Part shown: piece after piece, positions 17,969 to 27,711 of the stretch | How positions within the stretch are numbered: the first letter of the stretch is position 1 | How the letters are laid out: each line of letters begins with the position of its first letter | Assembly: GCA_002842095.1 (NCBI GenBank) | Contig: PHCB01000009.1 | Coordinates: forward strand, 9,468 to 73,467 | Reading direction: 5' to 3' | Length of the DNA: 64,000 nt | From: a candidate division BRC1 bacterium HGW-BRC1-1 | Lineage (GTDB): Bacteria > Sumerlaeota > Sumerlaeia > Sumerlaeales > Sumerlaeaceae | Program-made: the position numbers and the translations under genes | Notes under the pieces: model-generated | The model's input: only the letters and a program-made list of their open reading frames with translations | Database searches by the model: none | Told to the model about the DNA's origin: nothing

Positions 17969-19150
17969 ATGTTCAACAACATGTCCGACATGAAGCTCAC
18001 CTATCTCCTGTTTTTTGTACTATCTGCCACCCGACTGGTATTGGCAGTGGTGATCGCAGCCATTTCCTCGCTGGTGGCTGTGCGATGGTCCATGGATGCG
18101 GCCCGGCGCAACAAGGTGCTGGCGCTGCCGGGGCGTCGCATGTCGCACACCACCCCGACACCGCGCCTCGGAGGTCTGGGCATCGCGGTGGGTTTGCTAA
18201 TGGTCATCGTGATAGCTCCGGCGTGGATCACCATGCGGCCCTCGCTTTGGCTGGCGGCGCTTTTTCTGGGCGGCGGACTGGCCTTCGGCGGCGGACTTCT
18301 CGATGACATTCTCGATCTTCCCGCACGATTTAAGGCGCTGTTTCAAGTGGGAGCCGCCGCCAGTGTGGCCGTGGCCGGGGTCTGGCCCCCAGAAATTTCG
18401 CTCCCCCCCGATATCATCGCCCAACTTGGACCGGTATGGGGACCAGCGATAAACACCGCGTTGGGCGCCATCTTCGCCTTCGCCTTCGTCATGTTCGTGA
18501 TGAACGCCGTCAACTTCATGGACGGCATGGATGGGCACGCCGGCCAGTACGCAATGTTCGTGACCTTCACGATGCTCTTCCTGTGGCTGCTGGATACCAT
18601 CGTTTACATAACGCCCGAGCACCTGTTGCTGGCCGGCCTGCTGGGCGGGTTAATCGGGCTTAACCACTACAACCACCCCGGTCGCAAAGGGCCGCAGAAA
18701 ACCTTCATGGGCGACTGCGGCAGCCAGTTCATCGGCTTCGTGCTGGCCGTGCTCATGCTGCGGGCGCGGCAGGTGCAGATGGATGACAAGCTGCCGATGG
18801 CCGTGCTTTTCATCCTGCTGCTGCCCTTCGCGTGGGATGTCGTGTACACGATTATCCGCCGTGCGGCGCGCCGCGAAAATCTTTTTCAGGCCCACCGCAG
18901 CCATCTGTACCAACGGCTCTTGGTGTGCGGTTACAGCCACTCGGAATCGCTGGGAGCAAGCAAGGCAACATGGGTGATTTTGTTCGTGCTGGCGATTATG
19001 TTCCCCATTGCACAGCAGAAGTTCGGCACGGCCGGCGCTCAACTATCAGTGCTGGGAGCATTGCTGACCATGAGCCTGTACACCCTGCACGTCCTCGCCG
19101 TGGAACGCCGCCGCAACGCATCGAGTGAAACGGATACACCGACCGGCTAA
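17969..19150 (+). CDS. WecA/MraY-like undecaprenyl-phosphate sugar-1-phosphate transferase
   Basis: Integral membrane enzyme that moves a sugar-1-phosphate from a UDP-sugar onto undecaprenyl phosphate, the first lipid-linked step of surface polysaccharide synthesis. The 393 residues contain about ten membrane segments and family motifs: TPRLGGLGIAVG, the Asp pair in GGGLLDDILDLP, NAVNFMDGMDG and MGDCGSQFIGF, with a His-rich RAARRENLFQAHRSHLYQRL near the end. The length and HRSHLYQ motif fit the WecA/TagO group better than MraY. Starts at 17969, 17981 and 17990 are all plausible because no ribosome site decides between them. It is convergent with the PqiA-like gene. Confidence 0.85.
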   Translation: MFNNMSDMKLTYLLFFVLSATRLVLAVVIAAISSLVAVRWSMDAARRNKVLALPGRRMSHTTPTPRLGGLGIAVGLLMVIVIAPAWITMRPSLWLAALFLGGGLAFGGGLLDDILDLPARFKALFQVGAAASVAVAGVWPPEISLPPDIIAQLGPVWGPAINTALGAIFAFAFVMFVMNAVNFMDGMDGHAGQYAMFVTFTMLFLWLLDTIVYITPEHLLLAGLLGGLIGLNHYNHPGRKGPQKTFMGDCGSQFIGFVLAVLMLRARQVQMDDKLPMAVLFILLLPFAWDVVYTIIRRAARRENLFQAHRSHLYQRLLVCGYSHSESLGASKATWVILFVLAIMFPIAQQKFGTAGAQLSVLGALLTMSLYTLHVLAVERRRNASSETDTPTG

Positions 19151-19181
19151 GGTGTTGTGTGGAGCATCATCATACATTACA

Positions 19182-19227
19182 GTCCATTTCGTCCATCCCC
19201 TCGCCCCCCATGTTCCCCGTCCATCAC
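19182..19227 (-). repeat. Degenerate 9-bp ATGGAC repeat, 2 tandem units plus 1
   Basis: Two tandem GTCCATnnn units (19182-19199) and a third at 19219-19227 that overlaps the stop codon of the PqiA-like gene. This is a shorter copy of the 9-bp family, again between convergent genes. Confidence 0.6.
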
Positions 19228-20324
19228 GCTCCCTCAAGCGTCCTCCTCCGACTCCGGCGCGTCGCGGTCAACGCCCCCAGCGCGGGAATCAACAGCGCCA
19301 CAACGAGACACGACCACGCGGCCACGCGCATGATGAACCGCTGACGCGCGACCTCCAACCCCGCCACCAGCGTGAACCGGTACACCGCGCCATCGGTCAC
19401 GGCATCAACGTGATCCACGCGATCCAACGGTTTCGCACCACGGAAGAAACCGACCGTGCGTGACATAACCCCCTCATCGCGCGGATCGAACAATCCGATC
19501 TCTCGCACGTTCTCGCGCTTCACGGGCCTCACCAGTTTGAAATCCAGTCCGCCCCCCACCACCTTGCCGCGTATCGTTTCACTACCCACGTCGCCCGCGG
19601 GTGTTGCCACCACCACGGTCATGTCGCGCGCTTCACCCAGCAGGCTTGTCACCGTGATGTCGGGCATTTTCAGGCCGGGTTGCTGCTCCACACGCACGGC
19701 AGCAATAGGTGCTGTTTCGCCCACCCACCAAGCGCCCCCGCCCAACCCCACGGCTGCAATCGCGAACAACACTGCCATTACCCACGCAAAACCTGTAGGC
19801 ATCGCCACGACGCCGTTCACAGAAGTTTGCTCCGAAGCATCCTCTGCCATGTGTGCCACCTCGTCGTTCGATCTGGGTTGCTTGGTCCGCACCACATAAT
19901 GGGCCGCGACCATCGATAACAATATCGCCACGCAAAATAGCACAATGCCGTATCTTGGTTCCGCCTTCAGCAAATCACGCATCTGGATAAGCGTAACCAC
20001 GACGGCCAACACAAACACATCCAACAGCGACAAAGGGCCCAGCTTGTAGACCCAACCATGCAGGGTATTGTCCCATCCACCCCTCTGCGCAGCCACTGCC
20101 GTAATGATCAGTTTCAAATATGGGAACACAACGGAGAACAGAAGCAAGACTACGGCAATGAACCATTGCCGGGTTTTAAACAGCAACCAGATGCCGCCGA
20201 ACAACGAGTAATTGGTCTCCACGCCAATGGCATTGTAGGTAATAATAGGCGACACCATCGCCACCGTCAGCAACCCCGCAGCCGCACAGACCAGCCCCAG
20301 GGCCAGCGCGTTGTTACCTCTCAC
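19224..20324 (-). CDS. PqiA-like integral membrane protein
   Basis: 366 residues: an N-terminal block of four membrane helices resembling paraquat-inducible protein A (about residues 8-165: SLFGGIWLLFKTRQWFIAVV, then PYLKLI and LDVFVLAVVVTLIQM), a fifth helix near 180-200, a soluble domain of about 130 residues, and a final helix before a basic tail. PqiA proteins work in envelope lipid transport with an MCE-domain partner; no MCE gene is here, and the extra soluble domain is not typical. GTG 20324 is preceded by GGAG 7 bases upstream and starts 13 bases after the response-regulator stop, so it is the last gene of a kinase-regulator-membrane-protein operon and may be its target or partner. 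Confidence 0.7.
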   Translation of the reverse strand: MRGNNALALGLVCAAAGLLTVAMVSPIITYNAIGVETNYSLFGGIWLLFKTRQWFIAVVLLLFSVVFPYLKLIITAVAAQRGGWDNTLHGWVYKLGPLSLLDVFVLAVVVTLIQMRDLLKAEPRYGIVLFCVAILLSMVAAHYVVRTKQPRSNDEVAHMAEDASEQTSVNGVVAMPTGFAWVMAVLFAIAAVGLGGGAWWVGETAPIAAVRVEQQPGLKMPDITVTSLLGEARDMTVVVATPAGDVGSETIRGKVVGGGLDFKLVRPVKRENVREIGLFDPRDEGVMSRTVGFFRGAKPLDRVDHVDAVTDGAVYRFTLVAGLEVARQRFIMRVAAWSCLVVALLIPALGALTATRRSRRRTLEGA

Positions 20325-20337
20325 CCCCCGGCTCCGC

Positions 20338-21696
20338 TCAGACCAACCGGCCGACCATGTTCAGGCAGGCGAAGGAGGTGTTGCGGATTTTGCTCAGCTT
20401 TTCGAGGTCGTTGATCTCGGGGTGGATATACGGGTTGCGGTAGTGTTGCAGGCTGATGAGGTGGTCGGCAAAACCGAGCACTTCTTCCTCGCCGTCGAGG
20501 CCCTTCACGCCCAGCGGGTTGCGCACTTCCATGGGCACGCTCTGCTTGGTCCACGTGTACACGCGTCCGAAGCAAAGGATCATGATGCCCAGCGCTTTCA
20601 GGCCGTCGGGCTTGTAGCGGCCCTGATGTTCCAGAATGCGCCGGAAGGTCTGGCGCACGTTGTCGATGGTGAAATCCATCTCGTGGCCCCGGGTCAGCAT
20701 GAGCAGGTATTGGTGATAGAAGAGCGACAGGTGCTGATTGTTCTGCTCCATCATGTCGCTCACCAGCAGATATGTGTTGGTGTTCGCGAGGAAGCGCTGC
20801 AACCGCTTGGCCATGGCCTGCTTGGCTTCGTTCTCCACGGCGAAGCAGAACGAAAACCCGATATTGCGCGAGAAATCGATGGCGCCGGGCTCGCCCTGTT
20901 GCTGGTGGCTGTACAGGTACTCGGCGATGCGCAGGCTTTCCTTCGAGTCGTCCGAAAAATTGTCGTAGGTCGGGATCTCGCGTCGCAGGATGGCGTCGAT
21001 CTGGTCAAGCTTTTGCGGCGCCACGGTGGATGCCTGCTCGGCCTGGCGGCGCGCCTCTTCCTGGAGGCGGTGGTTGTTCATGCGCGTGTAAAGGTTGTAC
21101 GCCTCGCCGCGCAAATACGGGTGCGTGGCGGGGTCTGCCAGCAGCGCGGCCAGTGATTCCGCAGCCTGCGCGGCGACCTGGGGATCGACAGGCGCGTCAT
21201 CGGCGGCGGCGTCATCGGTGCCCGCAGCCTTGCGCGCGCGGGCGATGGTTTCCTCCTGCGCCCGGGCCCGGGCAACTTCCTCGCGGGCCCGACCGACAGC
21301 CTCGTACAAGCGGTCTATTTCTTCCTCGATGCGGCTTTTCGCAATGACGCTGGACGCGCCATACTTCTGCGCCAGCGCGCCTTCCTCGAAGGTGCCCACG
21401 GCGCTGATCATGATGATGGGCAGCAGCGGCCAGGTGCTCTTCACCTGACGAATCAGATCGAGCCCCTCGGTTTCCGTGCGCATTTGCAGGTCGGTGATGA
21501 CGACGTCAGGCATGGACTGGTGGATGGAAGCGAGAGCAGATTCGGCGTCCTCGGCCTCGGCCACCGAAAACTTCTGGAGCATGAGGTTGCGGCGGAAGGC
21601 TTCGCGATAAATTTTGTTATCGTCGACGATGAGCACGGCGGGGGCTGCGGAAGCCGTGGTCTGCTGCGGGGATGTTTGGGGGGGTGTCTGGCCCAA
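20338..21696 (-). CDS. Response regulator with uncharacterised C-terminal domain
   Basis: 452 residues. The receiver domain (about 20-135) has the acidic pair Asp25/Asp26, phospho-acceptor Asp69 in VVITDLQM, and Lys120. An Ala/Arg-rich coiled-coil linker follows (about 125-165), then a roughly 290-residue helical domain that I do not recognise; it is not a DNA-binding, GGDEF, EAL, HD or ATPase output domain by eye. TTG 21696 is the start: AAGGAG lies about 10 bases upstream, and no in-frame ATG exists before the receiver domain. It follows the 698-residue histidine kinase gene by 93 bases and precedes the PqiA-like gene, so the kinase is its likely phosphodonor. Confidence 0.8.
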   Translation of the reverse strand: MGQTPPQTSPQQTTASAAPAVLIVDDNKIYREAFRRNLMLQKFSVAEAEDAESALASIHQSMPDVVITDLQMRTETEGLDLIRQVKSTWPLLPIIMISAVGTFEEGALAQKYGASSVIAKSRIEEEIDRLYEAVGRAREEVARARAQEETIARARKAAGTDDAAADDAPVDPQVAAQAAESLAALLADPATHPYLRGEAYNLYTRMNNHRLQEEARRQAEQASTVAPQKLDQIDAILRREIPTYDNFSDDSKESLRIAEYLYSHQQQGEPGAIDFSRNIGFSFCFAVENEAKQAMAKRLQRFLANTNTYLLVSDMMEQNNQHLSLFYHQYLLMLTRGHEMDFTIDNVRQTFRRILEHQGRYKPDGLKALGIMILCFGRVYTWTKQSVPMEVRNPLGVKGLDGEEEVLGFADHLISLQHYRNPYIHPEINDLEKLSKIRNTSFACLNMVGRLV

Positions 21697-21789
21697 GGTT
21701 TGCGATCTCCTTCGAGGGGGGGATAGTGGCGGGTGAATCCGTCCTGCGTCCCCTGGGGGGAAAGTAGCGAACGCAGGCGGCTAAATTCT

Positions 21790-23886
21790 TTAGTTGGTGA
21801 TGCGCGCTTCGCTGGCCTCCATGCTGCGGATGAGAAGTGTGATGCGGGCACCGCCCCCGGCGAGGTTCTCCGCGCTGACGCGTCCCGCATGAAAATCCTG
21901 CACAATGGTGCGAACCCAGTTGAGCCCCAGCCCCTCGCCCTGGTCGGCCTTGGTGCTGATGCCGTACTGGAAAATCGAATCGATGCGGGCCCGATCGAGC
22001 AACTCGCCGGCCGCGTCGCGGATGCCCGGCCCATTGTCCGTTATCTGAATGAGATACGCCTGCGCAGCCACATCCAGTCGCGTGGAAACCGTAAGGCAAG
22101 GTTTGGCGTCGGCGTCGTTCATCCGCTTGAAGGCATCGAGGGCGTTGGTCAGCACGTTGAACAGCGCCAGCTTCAGCAGGCGCGGTTCGAGAATCAGCGA
22201 AGGGATGTTCTCCTGCAAATCTCGACGGATTTCGAGGCGCTTGGACACTGTGGGCTCGAACACCGTGAGGAATTTTGCGACGAGGTCGTTCAGGTCATGG
22301 CGCTCGTAGGCGGGGCGTTTCACGTAACTGAAACTGCGGTAGATGTTAACGATTTCCTGCAGGAAGCGCATGGTTTCCAGCAGCCCCTGCACGCTTTGTT
22401 GAAGAAGTTCGGCATGGGACGCGTCGACTTCGCCACCCGCGGCGGGACCGGCCAGAATCTGCCGCACGGCCAGCAGGTCAAGACGACCCGTGGCAATGAT
22501 ATTTGTGAGATCGTGTCCCAGGTTGCGGGCCAGCGTGATGTTGGCCTCGCTGCGCTGGCGGAACATATCCTGCCGGTAGGCGCGCAGCCCGAGAAAGGCG
22601 ACGCGCACGGCGTCGCAGGCGCGGCGGGCGATGGTCAGACGAAATGCCGTGTCAAGCGTGCCGGGCGCAAGGCGACCCCACGCCAGCAGAGTTTGCCCCG
22701 CCGATTGGTCGATGTACTCGAAGCTGCCATCGGCGGATGCGACGAAACCATTCAGATGGGAGTTGGTCGCATGAGACGCAGCCTCGGAGTTCGGTTCCGC
22801 GCCATGGGCAGCGAGACGCGAAGCGGCGAGCAGTTGCGAGGCCGCAACGGACATCTCTGCGGGTGTGCGCGTGGTGGTGCCTTGGGGTGCGGTGATGGCT
22901 TCCGCCACGAGGAAAGCGTGGGCTCCATCGTCCGCACCATCATCGGAGCCAGCAGGGGTCAGTTCCGCCACCGCGAAATGCACAAGCCCGAAATCCTGCG
23001 CGGCGCGGCTGAGTGTTTCCAACAAAAGCGCCGAACGCGCATCGCCATCTGCGGCACGGGGCAGTTCATCCAAACGCGATTGCAGCGCCTGCAACAGCGC
23101 CTGACCGGCGATGTCGTTGTACGACCGCTCAAGCCATCCGCTGGGGGAGGGAATCAACTCGGGACTTTTCAGGCGCGACCGTTCGAGGTAGTGTGTGATG
23201 CGTTGCAGCGGGCGCAGGAGGTATTTATAGAGGAAGAAGTAAACCACGAGCCAAAGACCCGCCATGGCCGCACCAATGAACCGGTAGCGCACCGTGAGGG
23301 CGCGGATGGCCGGGTTGTCGGGCGGCGAAGCGTAGTGCCCCACGATGCGGCCCGACCCTTTGATCAGCAAATCGGTGGTGCGGTCGAAACTGCGGATGAA
23401 GAGGTTGTTATCCCACGTGTTCATGCGCGTCGGTTTGTCAGTGTTGGTGACCATCATCAGCGGCACGCCGGCGCGGTCGCGCACTTCCATGGAGTACATG
23501 CTGGTGGGCCCGGCCACGACCTCATTCAGCTTTTCGCGCAGGCGATCGGCGGCGGCTTCGCGCACGGTGGGGGTGGTGGCGTCGAGGGCCGGGCGGGCAA
23601 GCTCCTCAAGGTTCTCGGGCAGGGCAAAAATATCGCGGAAGCCGTTGCGGATAATCTCCGCCTTGCGCTCGGTGTAATGCTGGCGGTCGAGCTCATACAG
23701 CGCCAGGCCCAATGTGAGCATGTAAAACGCCGTGCCCACGGCGATGAGCACCGCGGGTCTCGCACCACGTCGCGGCGAAGCCGACGCTATGGGTGCGGGC
23801 GTCAGGTGCCCGGCGGCGGGTGCGTCGCCGGGCGAAAGAGAATCGCGCGGGGTGCTCTGAGTAATGTTGTCGCTTGCGTCGGTCAT
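21790..23886 (-). CDS. Membrane-bound sensor histidine kinase
   Basis: 698 residues. Helix 1 (about 45-66) and helix 2 (about 205-228) bracket a periplasmic sensor region of roughly 140 residues. A juxtamembrane segment (YLLRPLQRITHYLER) looks like a short HAMP-type linker. A GAF-like region spans about 280-430 (LLLETLSRAAQDFGLVHFAV). The catalytic core has an H box with phospho-His in LARNLGHDLTNII, N box NVLTNALDAF, DNGPGI and GEGLGLNWV. The signal it senses cannot be read. It heads a three-gene operon with the response regulator and the PqiA-like protein. Its upstream neighbour is divergent, so 23887-23988 must hold the promoter. Confidence 0.88.
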   Translation of the reverse strand: MTDASDNITQSTPRDSLSPGDAPAAGHLTPAPIASASPRRGARPAVLIAVGTAFYMLTLGLALYELDRQHYTERKAEIIRNGFRDIFALPENLEELARPALDATTPTVREAAADRLREKLNEVVAGPTSMYSMEVRDRAGVPLMMVTNTDKPTRMNTWDNNLFIRSFDRTTDLLIKGSGRIVGHYASPPDNPAIRALTVRYRFIGAAMAGLWLVVYFFLYKYLLRPLQRITHYLERSRLKSPELIPSPSGWLERSYNDIAGQALLQALQSRLDELPRAADGDARSALLLETLSRAAQDFGLVHFAVAELTPAGSDDGADDGAHAFLVAEAITAPQGTTTRTPAEMSVAASQLLAASRLAAHGAEPNSEAASHATNSHLNGFVASADGSFEYIDQSAGQTLLAWGRLAPGTLDTAFRLTIARRACDAVRVAFLGLRAYRQDMFRQRSEANITLARNLGHDLTNIIATGRLDLLAVRQILAGPAAGGEVDASHAELLQQSVQGLLETMRFLQEIVNIYRSFSYVKRPAYERHDLNDLVAKFLTVFEPTVSKRLEIRRDLQENIPSLILEPRLLKLALFNVLTNALDAFKRMNDADAKPCLTVSTRLDVAAQAYLIQITDNGPGIRDAAGELLDRARIDSIFQYGISTKADQGEGLGLNWVRTIVQDFHAGRVSAENLAGGGARITLLIRSMEASEARITN

Positions 23887-23988
23887 GATGTCTTTGTGTA
23901 GTTTTGAAAAGCATCACGACGCGACAGGCCAGATATTTCGTATGGTACCCCCCGGGCCGGTCGAGCCCGAAGAAAAGGATTGCGCCCC

Positions 23989-24405
23989 ATGGAAGAGACT
24001 TTTTTTGAGACCCTCGAGCGAACGCGCTTCGTGGACACGCTGCTATTGTGGGCCGCGCTGTTGGGTCCGTTGGTGATTTTGGGGGTCGCATGGGCGCTGC
24101 GCAAACATGAGTCAGTTACGGCATACCGCCGCCGCTGGGCGCTGGCCGCCATGGCCGCGCCAGTCGTGTGGCTGCTATGGCTTATCTTCAACGCGATCAT
24201 GAATCACTACGGGCTGGACAGCGTGTTCGGGTTCGCGGTCTCCGCCGTGATATTTCTGGTAGCCGCGCTCTTCATGGTAGCCGCCGCCGATCTTCTGGAA
24301 GGTTTGCTGGCTGGCCCGACCATCGAGAGCAAGGTAGCCGAACAAAAACCAGCCCCCGCCAACCCCGACGAAACACCCCCGGCCGGAACGATCCCGCCGC
24401 TCTGA
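23989..24405 (+). CDS. Small integral membrane protein, unknown function
   Basis: 138 residues with three hydrophobic helices (LLLWAALLGPLVILGVAWAL; AAMAAPVVWLLWLIFNAIM; FAVSAVIFLVAALFMVAAAD) and a Pro/Ala-rich cytosolic-type tail. No recognised domain and no charged catalytic motif. ATG 23989 was chosen because AAAGGA lies about 9 bases upstream; the in-frame TTG at 23980 lies within that ribosome-site region. It is divergent from the sensor kinase and convergent with dnaK, with a repeat and the dnaK terminator between them. Confidence 0.6.
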   Translation: MEETFFETLERTRFVDTLLLWAALLGPLVILGVAWALRKHESVTAYRRRWALAAMAAPVVWLLWLIFNAIMNHYGLDSVFGFAVSAVIFLVAALFMVAAADLLEGLLAGPTIESKVAEQKPAPANPDETPPAGTIPPL

Positions 24406-24434
24406 AAAGCTTGGACGCAAATGGTCGCAGAAGA

Positions 24435-24479
24435 CTTTTCATCTGCGCAACTCTGCGCCATCTGCGGATCCTAAACCCC
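24435..24479 (-). repeat. CTGCG-type short periodic repeat
   Basis: The plus strand shows ATCTGCG, CTCTGCG and ATCTGCGG in succession, spaced by 10-11 bases. It is a single copy here, in the gap between the small membrane protein gene and the dnaK terminator. It resembles the other junction repeats in style but not in sequence. Confidence 0.55.
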
Positions 24480-24482
24480 ACG

Positions 24483-24513
24483 AAAAAAGGCGCCCGTCTT
24501 TCGACGGACGCCT
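24483..24513 (-). terminator. Intrinsic terminator of dnaK
   Basis: An 11-bp stem (AGGCGTCCGTC on the minus strand, one mismatch) closes a 4-base loop GAAA and is followed on the minus strand by six T. It begins 27 bases after the dnaK stop codon, the standard arrangement for a factor-independent terminator. Confidence 0.9.
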
Positions 24514-24539
24514 GTCAGTTCATTTGTTATCGGTTTGGC

Positions 24540-26453
24540 TTACTTCTCGTCCTTCTCGTCGACGATTTCCGCGTCCACGATTTCCGGATCCTCGGGGCTT
24601 CCGCCACCGGGTCCGTTCGCCGCACCGCCGGCTTCGGGGCCACCGCCGGGCTGTTGCGCTCCGGCGTACATCGCCTCGCCGATCTTCTGGGAGAGCGTTT
24701 GCAGATTTTCCATGGCCGCCTTGATGGCGTCCTTGTCGTCCTTTTCCATGGCGCTTTTCAGGTCCGCCAGTGCGCCTTCAATCTGTCCGCGCACATCGGT
24801 GGGCACCTTGTCGCCGGCGTCCTTCAGCGCACGCTCGGTCTGATACACGACCTGGTCGGCGCTGTTGCGCAGCGTCACCATCTCGCGTTTCGCGGCGTCT
24901 TCCTTGGCGTGCTCTTCAGCGTCGCGCATCATCTTCTTGATCTCCGCCTCGTCCAGGCCGCTGGAGTTCGTGATGGTGATATGCTGTTGCTTGCCGGTGC
25001 CGAGGTCCTTGGCGCTCACCTGCACGATGCCGTTGGCGTCGATGTCAAACGTGACCTCGATCTGCGGCGTACCGCGCGGGGCGGGGGGAATGCCGTCCAG
25101 GTTGAACTCGCCCAATATCCGGTTGTGAGCCGCGAACTCGCGCTCGCCCTGGAAGACCTTGATCGTCACCGCCGGCTGGCTGTCGCTGGCCGTGCTGAAG
25201 ATCTCGCTCTTCTTGGTGGGCACCGTGGTGTTGCGCTCGATGAGCTTGGTCATCACGCCGCCCAGTGTCTCGATGCCGAGGCTCAGGGGCGTCACGTCCA
25301 GCAGCAGCACGTCAGTCACTTCGCCACCAAGCACTCCGCCCTGAATGGCCGCACCCACGGCAACCACTTCGTCGGGGTTGACGCTCTTGTTGGGTTCCTT
25401 GCCGAAGAATTCCTTCACCTTCTGCTGCACCAGCGGAATACGCGTGGAGCCACCCACGAGGATAACCTCATCAATGTCGCCCACCTTCACGCCGGCGTCG
25501 GCCACGGCCTTGCGGCACGGTTCGATGCTGCGCTCCACCAGATCCATCACGAGGCTTTCAAACTTCGACCTCGAAATGTCTTCGGTGAGATGCTTGGGCC
25601 CGTTGGCGTCGGCGGTGATAAAGGGCAGATTCACGCTTGTGCTCATGGAGCTTGAAAGCTCGACCTTGGCCTTCTCCGCTGCTTCCTTCAGCCGCTGGAG
25701 TGCCATGGGGTCGTTGCGCAGATCCACACCGTTTTCCGCCTTGAAGCGGTCGGCCAGATAGTCGATCAGAACCTGGTCGAAGTCGTCGCCACCCAGGTGG
25801 GTGTCGCCGTTGGTGCTCTTCACCTCGAAAACACCATCGCCCAACTCCAGAATGGAGATGTCAAACGTACCGCCACCAAGATCGTACACGGCGATGCGCT
25901 CGTCGTGCTTCTTGTCCAAGCCGTAAGACAGCGCGGCTGCCGTCGGCTCGTTGATGATCCGTAGCACTTCGAGGCCCGCAATGCGTCCGGCGTCTTTGGT
26001 GGCCTGACGCTGCGAATCGTTGAAGTATGCCGGCACCGTAACGACGGCCTGCGTGACCTTTTCGCCCAGGTAATCCTCGGCGGTCTGGCGCATCTTCTGC
26101 AGAATTTTCGCCGAAATTTCCGGCGGCGAAAGCGTTTGATCGTGCACCTGCACGGCAGCGTCGCCGTTGTCGCGGGCGATTACCTTATAGGGCACCTTTT
26201 TGATTTCTTCACTGACTTCATTGAACTTGCGTCCCATGAAGCGCTTGATACTGAACACCGTGTTCTGGGGGTTGGTGATGGCCTGGCGCTTGGCCACGGC
26301 TCCCACCAGCAACTCGCCCTGCTTCGTGTAGGCGACCACGCTGGGGGTTGTGCGGCTGCCTTCCGCGTTGGTAATAACAACGGGTTCGCCACCCTCCACC
26401 ACAGACACGCAACTGTTCGTTGTGCCCAGATCGATTCCGATTACTTTACCCAT
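24540..26453 (-). CDS. dnaK: Chaperone protein DnaK (Hsp70)
   Basis: ATP-dependent cytoplasmic chaperone, 637 residues, the usual length. The start [19 protein letters not shown], the ATPase motifs [19 protein letters not shown] and [10 protein letters not shown], and the linker plus substrate domain ([19 protein letters not shown]) are standard, and the Gly/Pro-rich tail ends in an acidic EIVDEKDEK. No grpE or dnaJ flanks it, so it appears to be transcribed alone, with its own terminator. I looked for a CIRCE element (TTAGCACTC inverted repeat) upstream and did not find one; regulation is therefore unclear. Confidence 0.97.
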   Translation of the reverse strand: MGKVIGIDLGTTNSCVSVVEGGEPVVITNAEGSRTTPSVVAYTKQGELLVGAVAKRQAITNPQNTVFSIKRFMGRKFNEVSEEIKKVPYKVIARDNGDAAVQVHDQTLSPPEISAKILQKMRQTAEDYLGEKVTQAVVTVPAYFNDSQRQATKDAGRIAGLEVLRIINEPTAAALSYGLDKKHDERIAVYDLGGGTFDISILELGDGVFEVKSTNGDTHLGGDDFDQVLIDYLADRFKAENGVDLRNDPMALQRLKEAAEKAKVELSSSMSTSVNLPFITADANGPKHLTEDISRSKFESLVMDLVERSIEPCRKAVADAGVKVGDIDEVILVGGSTRIPLVQQKVKEFFGKEPNKSVNPDEVVAVGAAIQGGVLGGEVTDVLLLDVTPLSLGIETLGGVMTKLIERNTTVPTKKSEIFSTASDSQPAVTIKVFQGEREFAAHNRILGEFNLDGIPPAPRGTPQIEVTFDIDANGIVQVSAKDLGTGKQQHITITNSSGLDEAEIKKMMRDAEEHAKEDAAKREMVTLRNSADQVVYQTERALKDAGDKVPTDVRGQIEGALADLKSAMEKDDKDAIKAAMENLQTLSQKIGEAMYAGAQQPGGGPEAGGAANGPGGGSPEDPEIVDAEIVDEKDEK

Positions 26454-26757
26454 CGTTGATCCTCGATTTTCCGTTTAATGCCCGACGCACCCGGAGTTGG
26501 CTGTCAGGCCATTTAACGTGGCCAAAGCAGCGGCGTCGAGGGTGCCCCGAACGACTCAATTTTAGCTCTATATAGTGCAAGAGTAGTGCCGGAGTGAGGG
26601 GAGGCCGAGAGTCGTTGGTTAAGTCGAACAATAACAATAATCGGAACGATAAATAGTGAGGTCGAAATAACGAAGTTTTGTCAACAGTGTGTCATTATGC
26701 TGCACACCGTCGATTTTCATCTTGTCACAATGTCCCCACCGATGGAACGGGGTGGGA
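26454..26757. other. dnaK upstream region
   Basis: A 304-base gene-free gap between dnaK and the 3' end of the next minus-strand gene. It must hold the dnaK promoter. A perfect minus-strand TTGACA lies at 26684-26679, but no good -10 lies 16-18 bases on. No sigma-32 or CIRCE match was convincing. The stretch around 26600-26700 is notably AT-rich. Confidence 0.45.
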
Positions 26758-27639
26758 TCAGCGGCCGGGCAGCCAACTTTTTCGGGCCGGTTTCTCGGCG
26801 GGGTCGCCGGCAGACGGTGCCGCACCGCCCGAGAGAAGCGCGCGAATCTGAGCGCTGTCGACAAACAGTCCCTGATTGTCGCCGAGCTTCTGGGGCTGGA
26901 CGGTGGCGGAAGCACCACTGCCAAGGTTGAAGGTGACAAACGAGGTGGCGCCCTGGGGCGTGACTCCGCCCAGCAGCACGTCGTCGGTCGCCTCGCTGTA
27001 GTCGAGCACCTTGAGGCCGGCGGGCAGGCCGCCCAGCGCGATGGGTGCCTGTTCCTGAATGCGGCCCTCCACCACCTCGAGGGGACGCGCTTCCATCTGG
27101 CCGGTGGCGGGGTTGGAGCCGACCAGCACAAGCGCCCGCTTGCGCACAAAAATGCGCTGGGCATCAAAATCGAGGCTTTTTAAAACGCGATAGGCTTCGT
27201 TGACGGCGGTGATGGTGCTGGTGGTGCCGTGGCTGGTGACCATATACTGGCCGCTGCGCTCCACATCGAAACGGCGGCCGCGCATTTCCACTTCGCGACC
27301 CACGAGGATCAGGTCGCCCTCGCTCTTGCGAACCTTCTGGGCCGATGGATTGCCGGAGTCGTCGCGCCAGATGTCGTAAACGTCATCGTCGAGCTTGTTG
27401 CACGTGCCCGGCTGGGTGCCGTAGAGCACCGCCTCGCGGTGATTGACCACGAAATAAACCATCGTGCCGGCGGAATTGCGGTGGGCCGGGCCAACCTTGC
27501 CGGCTTCAGGCGTAACGGCACACATGCCCGTGGCCACGCGGGCCAGATCGCCCTCGGAAAATGTAACCACAGCAGGCCTTGCCCACGCCCCTGCACACAG
27601 CCAACCCGCAAACGCCAAACCCATCGTAATGCGCTTCAT
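26758..27639 (-). CDS. Exported protein of unknown function
   Basis: 293 residues with a short signal peptide (KRITMGLAFAGWLCAGAWA). The rest alternates short hydrophobic strands and polar turns (for example VYFVVNHREAVLYG, GDLILVGREVEMRG, IFVRKRALVLVGS, FVTFNLGSGAS), which suggests a beta-propeller or beta-rich periplasmic protein. Two Cys in the N-terminal half (MCAVTP, TCNKLDDD) could form a disulfide. There is no enzyme motif. ATG 27639 is used instead of the overlapping TTG at 27642, with GGGGA upstream. The gene is followed by the dnaK promoter region. Confidence 0.65.
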   Translation of the reverse strand: MKRITMGLAFAGWLCAGAWARPAVVTFSEGDLARVATGMCAVTPEAGKVGPAHRNSAGTMVYFVVNHREAVLYGTQPGTCNKLDDDVYDIWRDDSGNPSAQKVRKSEGDLILVGREVEMRGRRFDVERSGQYMVTSHGTTSTITAVNEAYRVLKSLDFDAQRIFVRKRALVLVGSNPATGQMEARPLEVVEGRIQEQAPIALGGLPAGLKVLDYSEATDDVLLGGVTPQGATSFVTFNLGSGASATVQPQKLGDNQGLFVDSAQIRALLSGGAAPSAGDPAEKPARKSWLPGR

Positions 27640-27711
27640 CAATTAAATCCCCATCCGCTTAGCGGAATCAAAATGTCTTACATCCACGGGACAAGCCGCG
27701 ACTGCAAATCT

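Noticed and set aside
21733-23901. A 722-codon plus-strand frame opposite the sensor kinase
   Set aside because: The minus strand has complete histidine-kinase motifs; the plus frame has none.
24168-25655. A plus-strand frame opposite dnaK and overlapping the small membrane protein gene
   Set aside because: DnaK is unmistakable on the minus strand; the frame is an antisense shadow.
26500-26640. CIRCE operator or sigma-32 promoter upstream of dnaK
   Set aside because: The partial match around 26575 lacks a proper inverted repeat, and no spaced heat-shock promoter pair was found.
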